DNA from: Pseudomonadota bacterium
GTDB lineage: Bacteria; Desulfobacterota; Desulfovibrionia; Desulfovibrionales; Desulfovibrionaceae
NCBI GenBank assembly: GCA_023426275.1
Contig: JAFABC010000086.1
Location: 12,367 to 76,366 of the forward strand
Direction of reading: 5' to 3'
Length of the DNA stretch: 64,000 nucleotides
The notes under the pieces were generated by a model, which saw nothing but the letters and a program-made list of their open reading frames with translations, had not been told where the DNA came from and did no database searches. The translations under genes were made by a program, and so were the position numbers. The stretch's first letter is position 1, and each line of letters opens with the position of its first letter. Shown here piece after piece: positions 33,463 through 42,550 of the stretch.

Positions 33463-35958
33463 ATGCGACGAACCATCGCTCTCGTCCTGTGGGCGCTTGT
33501 CCTGGCCGTGCCGGCCTTTTCCCCGGCAACGGCCAGGGCGGGAGGTCCGCCGGGATCGCCAAGCGCCACCATCACCATCCCCGGGAACCAGTTGCCGGCC
33601 CCGCCGCAGAAATTCGCCGGCGTCATCAAAGACACCGCCCAGAAATCGACGCCCTACTGGCCGGCGCGCATCGTGCCGCCCAAGGGCGCGCCCAACATTC
33701 TGCTCATCATGACCGACGACTCGGGCTTCGGCGTGCCGAGCACCTTTGGCGGCGTGATCCCGACGCCGGCCCTGGACCGCATCGCCCAAAACGGCCTGCG
33801 CTACACCAACTTCAACTCCACCTCCCTGTGCTCGCCGACCCGGGCCGCCCTCATCACCGGGCGCAATCACCACTCGGTGGGCTTCGGCGTCATCGCCGAG
33901 CAGGCCACGGGCTATCCCGGCTACGACAGCTTCATCCCCAAGAACAAGGCCACCATCGGCCGCATCCTCAAGGACCACGGCTACCGCACCTCCTGGTTCG
34001 GCAAGGACCACAACACCCCGGCCTTCCAGGCCAGCCAGGACGGTCCCTTCGACCAGTGGCCCATCGGCATGGGCTTTGATTACTTTTACGGCTTCGTCGG
34101 CGGCGACGCCAACCAGTGGGAACCCAACCTCTTCCGCAACACCACCCAGATCTATCCCTTCAAGGGGCATCCCGGCTGGAACCTGACCACGGCCATGGCC
34201 GACGACGCCATCGACTATATGAACCGCATCAACGCGCTGGACCCCAGCCAGCCGTTTTTCGTCTATTACGTGCCCGGCGGCACCCATGCCCCCCACCATC
34301 CGACTCCGGAATGGATCGAGAAAATCAGCAAGATGCATCTGTTCGACAAGGGCTGGAACGCCCTGCGCGCACAGATCTTCGAGAATCAGAAAAAGCTCGG
34401 CGTCATCCCGGCCGAGGCCAAGCTCACCCCCTGGCCCGACAAGCTGTTGAAAAAGTGGGATGCGCTCACCCCTGACGAAAAGAAGCTGTTCATCCGGCAG
34501 GCCGACGTCTTCGCCGCCTACGTGGCCTACACCGACCACGAGATCGGCCGCGTCATCCAGGCCGTGGAGGACATGGGCAAGCTCGACAACACGCTGATCA
34601 TCTACATCAACGGCGACAACGGCACGAGTTCGGAAGGCACCCTTGTCGGCACGCCCAACGAAGTGGCCATGTTCAACGGCGTCGACGTGCCCGTAAAAGA
34701 CCAGCTCAAGGCCTTCTACGACGTCTGGGGCTCGGACAAGACCTACCCCCACATGGCGGTGCCCTGGGCCTGGGCCTTTGACACGCCGTTCCCCTGGACC
34801 AAGCAGATCGCCTCGCACATCGGCGGCGTGCGCCAGGGCATGGCCATCTCCTGGCCCAAGGTCATCAAGGACAAGGGCGGCATCCGCAACCAGTTCCACC
34901 ACGTCATCGACATCGTGCCGACCATCCTCGAAGCCACGGGCATCAAGGCGCCCCAGACCGTGGACGGCATCAGGCAGAGTCCCATCGAAGGCGTGAGCAT
35001 GATGTATACGTTCGATGCGAAAAACGCCAAAGCGCCCTCGACCCACAAGACCCAGTACTTCGAAATGATGGGCGACCGGGCCATCTACCACGACGGCTGG
35101 CTGGCCAGCACCAAGGTCATGCGGCCGCCATGGGATATGGTCTCCCTGGCCAAGGACCCCATGACCTACCCCTGGGAACTCTACGACCTCTCCAAGGACT
35201 GGACCCAGTTCACGGACGTGGCCGACAAGCATCCGGCAAAGGTCAAGCAGATGCAGGCGCTGTTCATGGCGGAAGCCAAAAAGCACCAGGTGCTGCCTCT
35301 GGACACCTCGGTGGTCCAACGCCTCATCGCGCCGCGCCCGAGCCTCACCGCCGGCCGCAACGTCTTCACCTGGACGCGGCCGCTGACCGGCACGCCCAAC
35401 GGCGACGCGCCCTCGGTTTTAAACGCTTCCTACACCTTCAAGGCCGAAGTCGAGGTCCCGGAAGGCGGCGGCGACGGCATGCTCATCACCCAGGGCGGCC
35501 GCTTCGGCGGCTACGGCTTCTACGTGCTCAAGGGCAAGCCCGTGTTCCTGTGGAATCTGGTCGACCTCAAGCGCGTGCGCTGGGAAGGACCACTGCTCAC
35601 CCCGGGCAAGCACGTGCTGGAATTCGACTTCGCCTACGACGGCATGGGGCCGGGAACGTTGGCCTACAACAGCTTCGCGGGCGTCGGACGCGGCGGCACG
35701 GGCACCCTCAAGGTGGACGGCCAGACCGTGGACACCAAGAAGATGGACCACTCCCTGCCCTTTACCCTGCAATGGGACGAGTCCCTGGACATCGGCTCGG
35801 ACACCCTGACCCCGGTCAACGACGCGGACTACCAGACCCCGTTCCCCTTCAACGGCAAGATCGAAAAGATCACGCTCACCGTGAACCGGCCCAAGCTCTC
35901 TCCCGAGGATGAGAAGAAGCTGGCCGACATCCAGCGGGCCAAAAGCAGCAGCGATTAA
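33463..35958 (+). CDS. exported arylsulfatase
   Basis: Sulfatase of 831 residues that hydrolyses sulfate esters in the periplasm. The ATG at 33463 has GGAGGA four bases upstream. A signal peptide (ALVLWALVLAVPAFSPATAR) leads to the sulfatase core: the Ca-binding Asp pair in NILLIMTDDSGFGVPSTFGG, and the formylglycine motif SLCSPTRAALITGRN (Cys-x-Pro-x-Arg) near residue 127. GTHAPHHP and INGDNGTSSEGT complete the metal site. The C-terminal 230 residues form a beta-rich region (EVEVPEGGGDGMLITQGGRF). Activity needs Cys conversion to formylglycine by FGE or anSME, and neither gene is in the window. In a sulfate reducer it could liberate sulfate from organosulfates. Confidence 0.92.
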   Translation: MRRTIALVLWALVLAVPAFSPATARAGGPPGSPSATITIPGNQLPAPPQKFAGVIKDTAQKSTPYWPARIVPPKGAPNILLIMTDDSGFGVPSTFGGVIPTPALDRIAQNGLRYTNFNSTSLCSPTRAALITGRNHHSVGFGVIAEQATGYPGYDSFIPKNKATIGRILKDHGYRTSWFGKDHNTPAFQASQDGPFDQWPIGMGFDYFYGFVGGDANQWEPNLFRNTTQIYPFKGHPGWNLTTAMADDAIDYMNRINALDPSQPFFVYYVPGGTHAPHHPTPEWIEKISKMHLFDKGWNALRAQIFENQKKLGVIPAEAKLTPWPDKLLKKWDALTPDEKKLFIRQADVFAAYVAYTDHEIGRVIQAVEDMGKLDNTLIIYINGDNGTSSEGTLVGTPNEVAMFNGVDVPVKDQLKAFYDVWGSDKTYPHMAVPWAWAFDTPFPWTKQIASHIGGVRQGMAISWPKVIKDKGGIRNQFHHVIDIVPTILEATGIKAPQTVDGIRQSPIEGVSMMYTFDAKNAKAPSTHKTQYFEMMGDRAIYHDGWLASTKVMRPPWDMVSLAKDPMTYPWELYDLSKDWTQFTDVADKHPAKVKQMQALFMAEAKKHQVLPLDTSVVQRLIAPRPSLTAGRNVFTWTRPLTGTPNGDAPSVLNASYTFKAEVEVPEGGGDGMLITQGGRFGGYGFYVLKGKPVFLWNLVDLKRVRWEGPLLTPGKHVLEFDFAYDGMGPGTLAYNSFAGVGRGGTGTLKVDGQTVDTKKMDHSLPFTLQWDESLDIGSDTLTPVNDADYQTPFPFNGKIEKITLTVNRPKLSPEDEKKLADIQRAKSSSD

Positions 35959-35964
35959 CAAAAA

Positions 35965-36006
35965 GTCCGGGGAAACCCCTTGCTTCCGCAAGGGGTTTCC
36001 CCGGAC
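35965..36006 (+). terminator. perfect long hairpin after the arylsulfatase gene
   Basis: GTCCGGGGAAACCCCTTG pairs perfectly over 18 bases with its complement across a 6-base loop, seven bases after the stop codon. Little T-run follows (CTCTTCCTC), but stem strength and position indicate a terminator or mRNA-stabilising hairpin that separates the arylsulfatase operon from the next genes. Confidence 0.7.
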
Positions 36007-36149
36007 CTCTTCCTCAAACGCATCGGAGACAGACGGGACGGGGAAACCGGCGTGGTTCGGGCACGCGCATCCCGGCTGCGGACGACATGAGCGGTTCTCC
36101 CCAATGGGAGTATGGCCTATTGCAGCTTCACTCTCCAAAGGATGGCTTT

Positions 36150-36923
36150 ATGTATACCAAAAGAGTGGCGCTCGCGTGCGCCATTTTCCTCGTATTCGCA
36201 ACGCCTTCTTCATTTGCCGCCGGCAAAAGACCGGTCCCGGTTCCCAAAACAGCAAAAGACATGACCTTCAAATCGCTGCGTGGCGTCCAATACTGTGAAA
36301 TCTGGATGCTTGTCGGGTCCCCGGAAACCGGCATAACCGGACACTACTACAATACCAGCGCCCTGAACGACAGCACGAACAAAATGGACACCTGCCCGCA
36401 AGCCATGTGGGCCAAGGTCGATGCCACAGCGCTCCACGACGACTACGACACCTACACGGTCTTCAAAAATGGCCCACGCGGGTGGACGATGGACGCGGTC
36501 ACCATCCCTGTCGGGCCTGTGGATACGTTCGACGGTTTGGACGCTCGTTGGTGGGGCAAGGGAGTCCTGCCAAAAGGTGTTGACTTCAAAAAGGGCCTGG
36601 AACCGTACAAACCGCTCAAATCGCATCGCAAGTCTGTCTTTACCTTCAAGAAGGGCGAGCCCGTGTTCATTGTCGAGGATGCCCAAGGAACGCCCTGGGT
36701 CATGCAGGCCTTCAGCAAAATTGTCGATCCGGCCATGTCCTACGACGCCCTCAAGACGCTCGGCGAGAAGATCAAGCCGGCTGCCGGCTGGAAATACCGG
36801 GTGGCTCTCCTTGACAAGGATCTCGTGATCTCGACCCCTCAGGGCTACAACTGGATTGTCCAGGATGAGTTCGGCAATACCTATGACGCCTGTAAAGAGG
36901 GCGCCTGCAACTTTCAGCCCTAG
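36150..36923 (+). CDS. exported hypothetical protein
   Basis: Protein of 257 residues; AAGGA precedes the ATG at 36150. The signal peptide is VALACAIFLVFATPSSFAAG. Short charged and aromatic segments follow (MTFKSLRGVQYCEIWMLVGS; PYKPLKSHRKSVFTFKKGEP; GYNWIVQDEFGNTYDACKEG). Four Cys residues occur in the mature part, two of them near the end (ACKEGACNF), so disulfides are possible. I do not recognise the family. It lies between the arylsulfatase and the DUF1254 lipoprotein, both exported. Confidence 0.7.
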   Translation: MYTKRVALACAIFLVFATPSSFAAGKRPVPVPKTAKDMTFKSLRGVQYCEIWMLVGSPETGITGHYYNTSALNDSTNKMDTCPQAMWAKVDATALHDDYDTYTVFKNGPRGWTMDAVTIPVGPVDTFDGLDARWWGKGVLPKGVDFKKGLEPYKPLKSHRKSVFTFKKGEPVFIVEDAQGTPWVMQAFSKIVDPAMSYDALKTLGEKIKPAAGWKYRVALLDKDLVISTPQGYNWIVQDEFGNTYDACKEGACNFQP

Positions 36924-37015
36924 AAAAGCCATTCTCTCCATCAGACAAAGGCCAGGGAAACTTTTTTTGCAGAATCCCTCCTCTCCCATCACGTTTTCTG
37001 CATGAGGGAACCGAC

Positions 37016-38554
37016 ATGCGATACAAAACAATCATGCTCGTGGCCGTGGCGCTGGCCCTGACCGCCTGCGCCCGGACGAAAGGACCGGGGGCCGCCGCGC
37101 CTCCCCCAGCCGCGCCCGCGCCGACCTACAAAATGACGACGCCCATGCCCCCGGGCGTGGCCGCGCCAGCCAGCATCGAGACACGCCTTGGCACCTTGCG
37201 CTTCGATTCGGGGTTCCCGGACGAAGCCACCGCGGCCAAGCTCTATGACAACCTGGATTTCCAGCGCGCCGTGCAGGCCTATCTGCTGGGCCTTCCGGCC
37301 GTGAATCAGGCCGCCAACCGCAACGCCATCCGCACCCTCGGCCCGAAAAACGCCACCGTGCCCATCTTCGAGCATCTCGTGGATTCGCGCTCGATCTTTC
37401 TGACCGCCAACGACAACACGGTCTACAGCTGGACCTGGGTGGACCTCAAAGACGGCCCGCTCGTGCTCGAAGTGCCGCCCAAGGTGCTCGGGCTCATCGA
37501 CGACATGTGGTACCGCTGGGTGGGCGACGTGGGCATCACCGGCCCGGACCACGGCAAGGGCGGCAAGTATCTGCTGCTGCCCCCCGGTTACACAGGCTCC
37601 GTGCCCAAGGGCTACCACGTGGTCCACGCGCCGACCTACAGCCTGTGGATTCCCTGGCGCAGCTTCCTCGTGGACGGCGACCCCAGGCCCGGCGTGGAAC
37701 TGGTCAAGAAGTTCACCAAAATCCATCCCCTCGGCCATAAGGGCCAGACGCCCGAAATGCATTTCGTGGACCTGTCGGGCAAGGACTTCAACACCGTGGC
37801 CCCGGCCGACTTTTCCTTCTGGGAACTCCTGAACCAGGTGGTGCAGGAGGAGCCGAGCGCGTCCCTCGACCCGGTGACGCTTGGCTACTTCGCCGCCATC
37901 GGCATCGAAAAGGGCAAGCCGTTTCAGCCCGACGCGCGGATGCGCAAGATCCTGACCGAGGCCGCGGCCGTAGGCGACGGCACGGCCCGGGCCATCGCCT
38001 ACAGGATGCGCGAAAAAGCGGGCTACTATTATGCCGACAGCGCCTGGCGGGTGCCCTTTGTCGGCGGCTACAAGTTCGAGCGCCAGCCCGGGGTCGACAA
38101 CCTCGACGGGGCCATCATGTTCTTCTTCGCGGCCACGGGCGTGACCCCGGCCATGGAAGTGCAGATGGTCGGCCGGGGCTCGCAGTACGCCTGGGCCCTG
38201 CTCGACGCCAAGGGCGATCCGCTCGACGGCGGCAAGAACTACACCCTGCATCTGCCGCCCAACATTCCGGTCAAGGACTTCTGGTCCGTTATCGTCTATA
38301 GCAACCAGACCCGGTCCATGCTCCAGACCGACCAGCGGTTCCCGAGCGTCAGCAGCCAGACCAAGGGCCTCGCCGTCAATGCCGACGGTTCGGTGGACGT
38401 GTACTTCGGCCCCAAGGCCCCGGCGGGCAAGGAGACAAACTGGGTGCAGACCATCCCCGGCCAGGGCTGGAACGTGATCCTGCGCCTGTATGGCCCGCTC
38501 GAACCCTGGTTCGCCAAGAAATGGCGGCCCGGCGAGATCGTGCCCACGCCTTAG
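37016..38554 (+). CDS. DUF1254/DUF1214 lipoprotein
   Basis: Protein of 512 residues with GAGGGA six bases before the ATG. It starts with a lipoprotein signal (IMLVAVALALTACARTKG; lipobox LTAC). The DUF1254 part begins near residue 60 (YDNLDFQRAVQAYLLGLPAV, FEHLVDSRSIFLTANDNTVY) and the DUF1214 part near residue 390 (ALLDAKGDPLDGGKNYTLHL, PVKDFWSVIVYSNQTRSML). The ending GPLEPWFAKKWRPGEI is typical. This domain pair is widespread in exported bacterial proteins with no firm activity assigned. It is followed by a REP-like hairpin and the cytochrome gene. Confidence 0.85.
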   Translation: MRYKTIMLVAVALALTACARTKGPGAAAPPPAAPAPTYKMTTPMPPGVAAPASIETRLGTLRFDSGFPDEATAAKLYDNLDFQRAVQAYLLGLPAVNQAANRNAIRTLGPKNATVPIFEHLVDSRSIFLTANDNTVYSWTWVDLKDGPLVLEVPPKVLGLIDDMWYRWVGDVGITGPDHGKGGKYLLLPPGYTGSVPKGYHVVHAPTYSLWIPWRSFLVDGDPRPGVELVKKFTKIHPLGHKGQTPEMHFVDLSGKDFNTVAPADFSFWELLNQVVQEEPSASLDPVTLGYFAAIGIEKGKPFQPDARMRKILTEAAAVGDGTARAIAYRMREKAGYYYADSAWRVPFVGGYKFERQPGVDNLDGAIMFFFAATGVTPAMEVQMVGRGSQYAWALLDAKGDPLDGGKNYTLHLPPNIPVKDFWSVIVYSNQTRSMLQTDQRFPSVSSQTKGLAVNADGSVDVYFGPKAPAGKETNWVQTIPGQGWNVILRLYGPLEPWFAKKWRPGEIVPTP

Positions 38555-38568
38555 GCCAACATGAAAAC

Positions 38569-38625
38569 AATGCCTCCGGCGTCCGGGAGGGGGACCGCCC
38601 CCTTCCCGGACGCTCCCGAAAGGAA
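38569..38625 (+). repeat. REP-like intergenic palindrome, copy 1
   Basis: ATGCCTCCGGC is followed by a hairpin (GTCCGGGAGGGGG with its near complement, 38581-38611) and CTCCCGAAAGG. The unit recurs at 63880-63931 with the same flanking words. It lies between the DUF1254 lipoprotein and the cytochrome gene and may act as a terminator or repetitive palindrome. Confidence 0.6.
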
Positions 38626-38690
38626 GGCCGGTGCGCCCGGCCCGGGGGCAAAGGCGCCCTTCATCATCCCCGTTTTCAAGAGGAGACGAC

Positions 38691-40979
38691 ATGATACGGC
38701 TGACGGTCCTGGCCTGCATCGCGGCGTTCCTGTTCCCGGGCGCGGGAACAACGGCCCTGGCCGGGCCCGCCACTTCCCCCGCCTCTCCGGCCGCGACCGG
38801 GTCCTTCACGGGCTCCGCCAGTTGCCGCAGCTGCCATGAAAAATTCTACCGGCTGTGGTCCACGTCCTTCCACGGCCTGGCCATGCGCCCCTACGACGAC
38901 GCCCTGGGGGCCTCGGCCGTAACGCCCCAGGCCGCGCCCATCGTCATCGGCAAGGCCGCCTATCGGATGCGCCTGGGAGCCGGCCAGGGCTTTTTGGAGG
39001 AGCGCGTCGGCGACACGACCAGGACCTACCGCATCGCCCAGGTCCTCGGCGGCAAGAACGTCTTTTATTTCCTTACCCCGATGCAGGGGGGCCGCCTGCA
39101 AACCCTGCCCCTGGCCTATGACGTCCGCAAAAAGGAATGGTTCGACATGGCCGGCAGCGCCGTGCGCCATTTCCCGGGCGGGGCCAGCCCCACCATCGAC
39201 TGGAAGGAGTGGCCCTACACCTTCAACACCGGCTGCTACGGCTGCCACGTCAGCCAGCTTTCCACCAACTACGATCCCAAAACCAACACCTACCACACCA
39301 CCTGGACCGAGCCCGGCATCAACTGCGAGACCTGCCACGGCCCCGGCCAGGCGCACATCGAGGTCTGTCAGGCGGCCCCCAAGGGCCAGCCGCCCAAGGA
39401 CATGAAACTCATCCGGGGCGGTCGTTCCTTCACCCATGCCCAGCAAAACGACACCTGCGCCGGTTGCCACGCCAAGGCCGTGCCCCTGACGGCTTCCTTC
39501 AAGCCCGGGGACCGCTTTTTCGACCACTACGACCTCGTCACCTACGAGAGCCCGGATTTCCATCCCGACGGCCGCGACCTCGGCGAAAACTACACGCTCA
39601 CCTCCTGGTCGCGCAGCCCCTGCGTGCGCTCCGGCCGGCTCGACTGCATGCACTGCCACACGTCGAGCGGCCGCTACAAATTCGCCGACCCGGCCAAGGC
39701 CAACGACGCCTGCAATCCCTGCCACGCCGCCCGGGTGGCCGACGCGTCGCGCCACACCCACCATCCCGAGGGCAGCCCGGGCAATCGCTGCATCTCCTGC
39801 CACATGCCCATGACCGAGTTCGCCCGCATGCGGCGCAGCGACCATTCCATGCTGCCGCCGACACCGGCCGCGACCACGGCCTTCGGCTCACCCAACGCCT
39901 GCACCATCTGCCACAAGGACAAGGATGCGGCCTGGGCCGACGGCTGGGTGCGCCGCTGGCATCCCGACGACTATCAGGCCCCGGTCCTGCAACGGGCCGC
40001 CCTGATCGAGGCCGCCCGGCGCGGTGACTGGACCAGACTCCCGGCCATGCTCGACGCGATCGGCGACGACACGACGGACGCGGTCATGACGGCCTCGCTG
40101 ATCCGGCTGCTGCGCCACTGTCCCGACCCGGGCAAATGGGAGCCGCTGCTGGCCGCGACCGCATCGCCCTCGCCCCTGGTGCGGGCGGCGGCGGCCGAAG
40201 CCCTGGGAGACGCGCCGACACAGAAAAACGTCGCCGCCCTGGCCGCGCTCGCGGCGGACGACATCCGGCTGGTGCGGGTCCGGGCGGCGGCGGCCCTGGC
40301 CAGCGTCCCGCGACAGGCCATCGCCCCCGAGCGACTGGCCAGGGTGGAACGGGCCACGGAAGAATATCTGGCCTCTCTCGACACCCGGCCCGATTTGTGG
40401 ACCTCGCAGTACAACAGAGGGAATTACTTTCTCGGGCAGGGCGACGCCGCCCAGGCCGTCGCCTGCTTTGAAAAAGCGCACAAGCTGGACCCGTCCGCCG
40501 TGCCGCCCCTGGTCAATCTGGCCATCGCCAGCAGCCAGTCGGGAGATGCGGACAAGGCCGAGGCGGCCCTCCGGGAAGCCCTGCGTCTGGCCCCGGACGA
40601 CGCCCCGGCCCACTGCAATCTGGCCCTGCTGCTGGCCGAGCGAAACGACCCGGCGGGCGCGGAAAAACACCTGCGCGCCGCCCTCAAAGCCGATCCGGCC
40701 ATGGCCGAGGCCGCCTACAACCTGGGCATCCTCCTGGCCCGGCAGGATCCCCGGGAATCGCTGGGCTGGAGCCGCAAAGCCCATGAACTGCGCCCGGACA
40801 ACCCGCGTTACGCCTATTTCTACGCCCTCGCGCTCCAGCAGTCCGGAAACGCGCTCCAGGCGCTCGGGGTGTTGCGCCCGGTGGCCCAAAGCCGGCCCGA
40901 CGACCAACAGATCGCGGCCTTATACCAGCATATCGTGAAGAGCATGGCGACCGACGGCGCGGTCGCGGCGGGACAATAG
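38691..40979 (+). CDS. exported octaheme c-type cytochrome with HEAT and TPR repeats
   Basis: Protein of 762 residues; GAGGAG lies six bases before the ATG at 38691. A signal peptide (LTVLACIAAFLFPGAGTTAL) is followed by eight CxxCH heme sites: CRSCH, CYGCH, CETCH, CAGCH, CMHCH, CNPCH, CISCH and CTICH (about residues 44-410). The domain resembles exported NrfA/HAO-like multiheme proteins in spacing. Residues 440-560 form HEAT-like helical repeats (LVRAAAAEALGDAPTQKNVA), and residues 570-750 form TPR units (ALREALRLAPDDAPAHCNLA, HLRAALKADPAMAEAAYNLG). It is a periplasmic electron carrier or reductase with a protein-docking tail. The electron partner is not in the window. Confidence 0.9.
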   Translation: MIRLTVLACIAAFLFPGAGTTALAGPATSPASPAATGSFTGSASCRSCHEKFYRLWSTSFHGLAMRPYDDALGASAVTPQAAPIVIGKAAYRMRLGAGQGFLEERVGDTTRTYRIAQVLGGKNVFYFLTPMQGGRLQTLPLAYDVRKKEWFDMAGSAVRHFPGGASPTIDWKEWPYTFNTGCYGCHVSQLSTNYDPKTNTYHTTWTEPGINCETCHGPGQAHIEVCQAAPKGQPPKDMKLIRGGRSFTHAQQNDTCAGCHAKAVPLTASFKPGDRFFDHYDLVTYESPDFHPDGRDLGENYTLTSWSRSPCVRSGRLDCMHCHTSSGRYKFADPAKANDACNPCHAARVADASRHTHHPEGSPGNRCISCHMPMTEFARMRRSDHSMLPPTPAATTAFGSPNACTICHKDKDAAWADGWVRRWHPDDYQAPVLQRAALIEAARRGDWTRLPAMLDAIGDDTTDAVMTASLIRLLRHCPDPGKWEPLLAATASPSPLVRAAAAEALGDAPTQKNVAALAALAADDIRLVRVRAAAALASVPRQAIAPERLARVERATEEYLASLDTRPDLWTSQYNRGNYFLGQGDAAQAVACFEKAHKLDPSAVPPLVNLAIASSQSGDADKAEAALREALRLAPDDAPAHCNLALLLAERNDPAGAEKHLRAALKADPAMAEAAYNLGILLARQDPRESLGWSRKAHELRPDNPRYAYFYALALQQSGNALQALGVLRPVAQSRPDDQQIAALYQHIVKSMATDGAVAAGQ

Positions 40980-41036
40980 GTCAAGAAAACCACGCCGCCT
41001 CCCGGCGGGGAGCGACGGCCCGGACCACAAAATGCC

Positions 41037-41086
41037 ACGGCCACGGCGACCGGTCCCGCAAGGGGAACCGGCCGCCGTGGCCGTGT
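41037..41086. terminator. bidirectional hairpin between convergent genes
   Basis: CACGGCCACGGCG pairs with CGCCGTGGCCGTG, and inside it ACCGGTCCC pairs with GGGAACCGG. It lies between the cytochrome gene and the convergent small gene at 41116, so it probably serves both. Confidence 0.65.
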
Positions 41087-41115
41087 CGTTTGGCGCCCGC
41101 CCGGAGCCGGGCGCG

Positions 41116-41319
41116 TCAGGCCCTGGAGGCAACCTGCACGCGCGCCCTGTATTTCCGCTCCGCTTCCAGCGCCTGTTCCGTGAAAATCCTGTTGTCGAAG
41201 CGTTCGCTTAAAGACGATTCTATTTTCGACAGCGGCCGGTCAATGTTCCGGGTATAACCGGAGCCGATGTTCATGGCCAAAACAAGGGACAACACCGTGA
41301 TTGCGATATTCTTCCGCAT
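41116..41319 (-). CDS. small exported hypothetical protein
   Basis: Reading frame of 67 codons whose product starts with a signal-like segment (MRKNIAITVLSLVLAMNIGS) followed by a charged, helix-forming tail (LSERFDNRIFTEQALEAERK). The open frame extends to 41403, but only the ATG at 41319 gives a signal peptide; no strong ribosome site is seen. It is isolated between a convergent cytochrome and an alpha/beta hydrolase. No family is recognised. Confidence 0.5.
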   Translation of the reverse strand: MRKNIAITVLSLVLAMNIGSGYTRNIDRPLSKIESSLSERFDNRIFTEQALEAERKYRARVQVASRA

Positions 41320-41507
41320 AGTCTGGGCCCCCGGTGGGGAAAGGAGAAGAAGCGGGCTTTTCCACGGTGCGGATATACGGACCTGCGGGCTGGTTGTCAG
41401 CATAACGATTTGTCATCTTCACGGACACGGACAGGGGCGGCCGGTCCCCCTGCTCCGGCAAGCGGCCTGCCCCTCTGGCCGCGTCGCGCCGCGGCCGTGC
41501 CGGGGCC

Positions 41508-42326
41508 TTACCGGAAAAAATCGAGCAGCAGGGCATTGACCGTATCGGGCGCGTCGAGTTGCAGCCAATGGCTCGCGCCCGAAATCCGTTCGTAGCGCCA
41601 GGGGCCGGCGAGAAAGCGCCGCGAGTCGACCATCTGGCTTTCCACCAAAAACCTGTCCCCGTCGCTCCACAGGCCCATGACCGGCACGGTCAGGACGGGC
41701 CAGGACCTCGGCCGCAACAGCAGCCCGAAATTCGCCCGGTAGTAGTTCGCCCCGGCCGTCAGACGGCCGGGACGGGAGAGCGCGGCCTTCCAGCGGGCAA
41801 ACTCGCCGGGAAAACGCGTCAGGAGGCGAAACAGGAACCAATCGCGGCAGGTGACGAGGTATTCCGCCACACCGGGCAGTTGCAGCAGGAAGATGTAATG
41901 CCCTTTGAGCTTTTGGGCCAGGCCGGCCGAGGCATAGGCGGCCGGATGTCCGACCGAGAGCGCGGCGAACCGATCGATGCGCCCGGGATGTCGCAGACAC
42001 AGCTGCCAGCCGATGATGGCCCCCCAATCATGTCCGACCAGACGCACCGGGCCACAGTCCAGGGCATCGAGCAGGCCGACGGCGTCGGCGACCAGATGCT
42101 CCATGCGGTAATCGGCCACGTCGCCGGGCATCGACGTCTGGCCGCAGCCCCGGGTGTCCGGGGCGATCACCCGGTAGCCGGCGGCCACCAGGGCGGGAAT
42201 CTGCCTGCGCCATACGGTCCGGCTATCCGGAAACCCATGGAGCAGCAAAACATCGGGGCCCTGCCCCGCGACCATGACGGAGACGTCCAGGCCGTTGACG
42301 CGGTGGCGTTGCACAGTGCCTTCCAT
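41508..42326 (-). CDS. alpha/beta-hydrolase, epoxide-hydrolase-like
   Basis: Cytoplasmic hydrolase of 272 residues; GGAGGAG lies before the ATG at 42326 and the longer frame to 42515 is shadow. The oxyanion-hole region is VLLLHGFPDSRTVWRRQIPA, the nucleophile elbow is VGHDWGAIIGWQL with Asp as nucleophile, the acid is in LWSDGDRFLVE and the His is in SGASHWLQLDAP. An Asp nucleophile points to epoxide hydrolase or haloalkane dehalogenase chemistry rather than an esterase. The substrate is unknown. It is a single gene with no clear operon partner. Confidence 0.87.
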   Translation of the reverse strand: MEGTVQRHRVNGLDVSVMVAGQGPDVLLLHGFPDSRTVWRRQIPALVAAGYRVIAPDTRGCGQTSMPGDVADYRMEHLVADAVGLLDALDCGPVRLVGHDWGAIIGWQLCLRHPGRIDRFAALSVGHPAAYASAGLAQKLKGHYIFLLQLPGVAEYLVTCRDWFLFRLLTRFPGEFARWKAALSRPGRLTAGANYYRANFGLLLRPRSWPVLTVPVMGLWSDGDRFLVESQMVDSRRFLAGPWRYERISGASHWLQLDAPDTVNALLLDFFR

Positions 42327-42444
42327 TGACACGCTCCTCCGGCGTTTCCGTGGCCGACCGGCTTGCACGGTCGTGGGGCTTGGGCGACGAGGACGGCAAG
42401 GCGGCCGGGCCGCACGGGTCGGATCGTCCCCCCCCCGGTTGCAC

Positions 42445-42484
42445 GCACAAGGCCGCAGGCGCCCGGGCGGCTGCGGCCTTGTGC
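42445..42484 (-). terminator. hairpin downstream of the beta-helix/deacetylase gene
   Basis: GCACAAGGCCGCAG pairs perfectly over 14 bases with CTGCGGCCTTGTGC across a 12-base loop. It lies between the end of the gene at 42551 and the start of the hydrolase at 42326, so it separates the two same-strand transcripts. Confidence 0.65.
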
Positions 42485-42550
42485 GAAACGATATCGCGAT
42501 TCCCGCGTTTTGCAAGGAAACGGGTCGCTCCCGGTCTTTGACCGGCAGCG

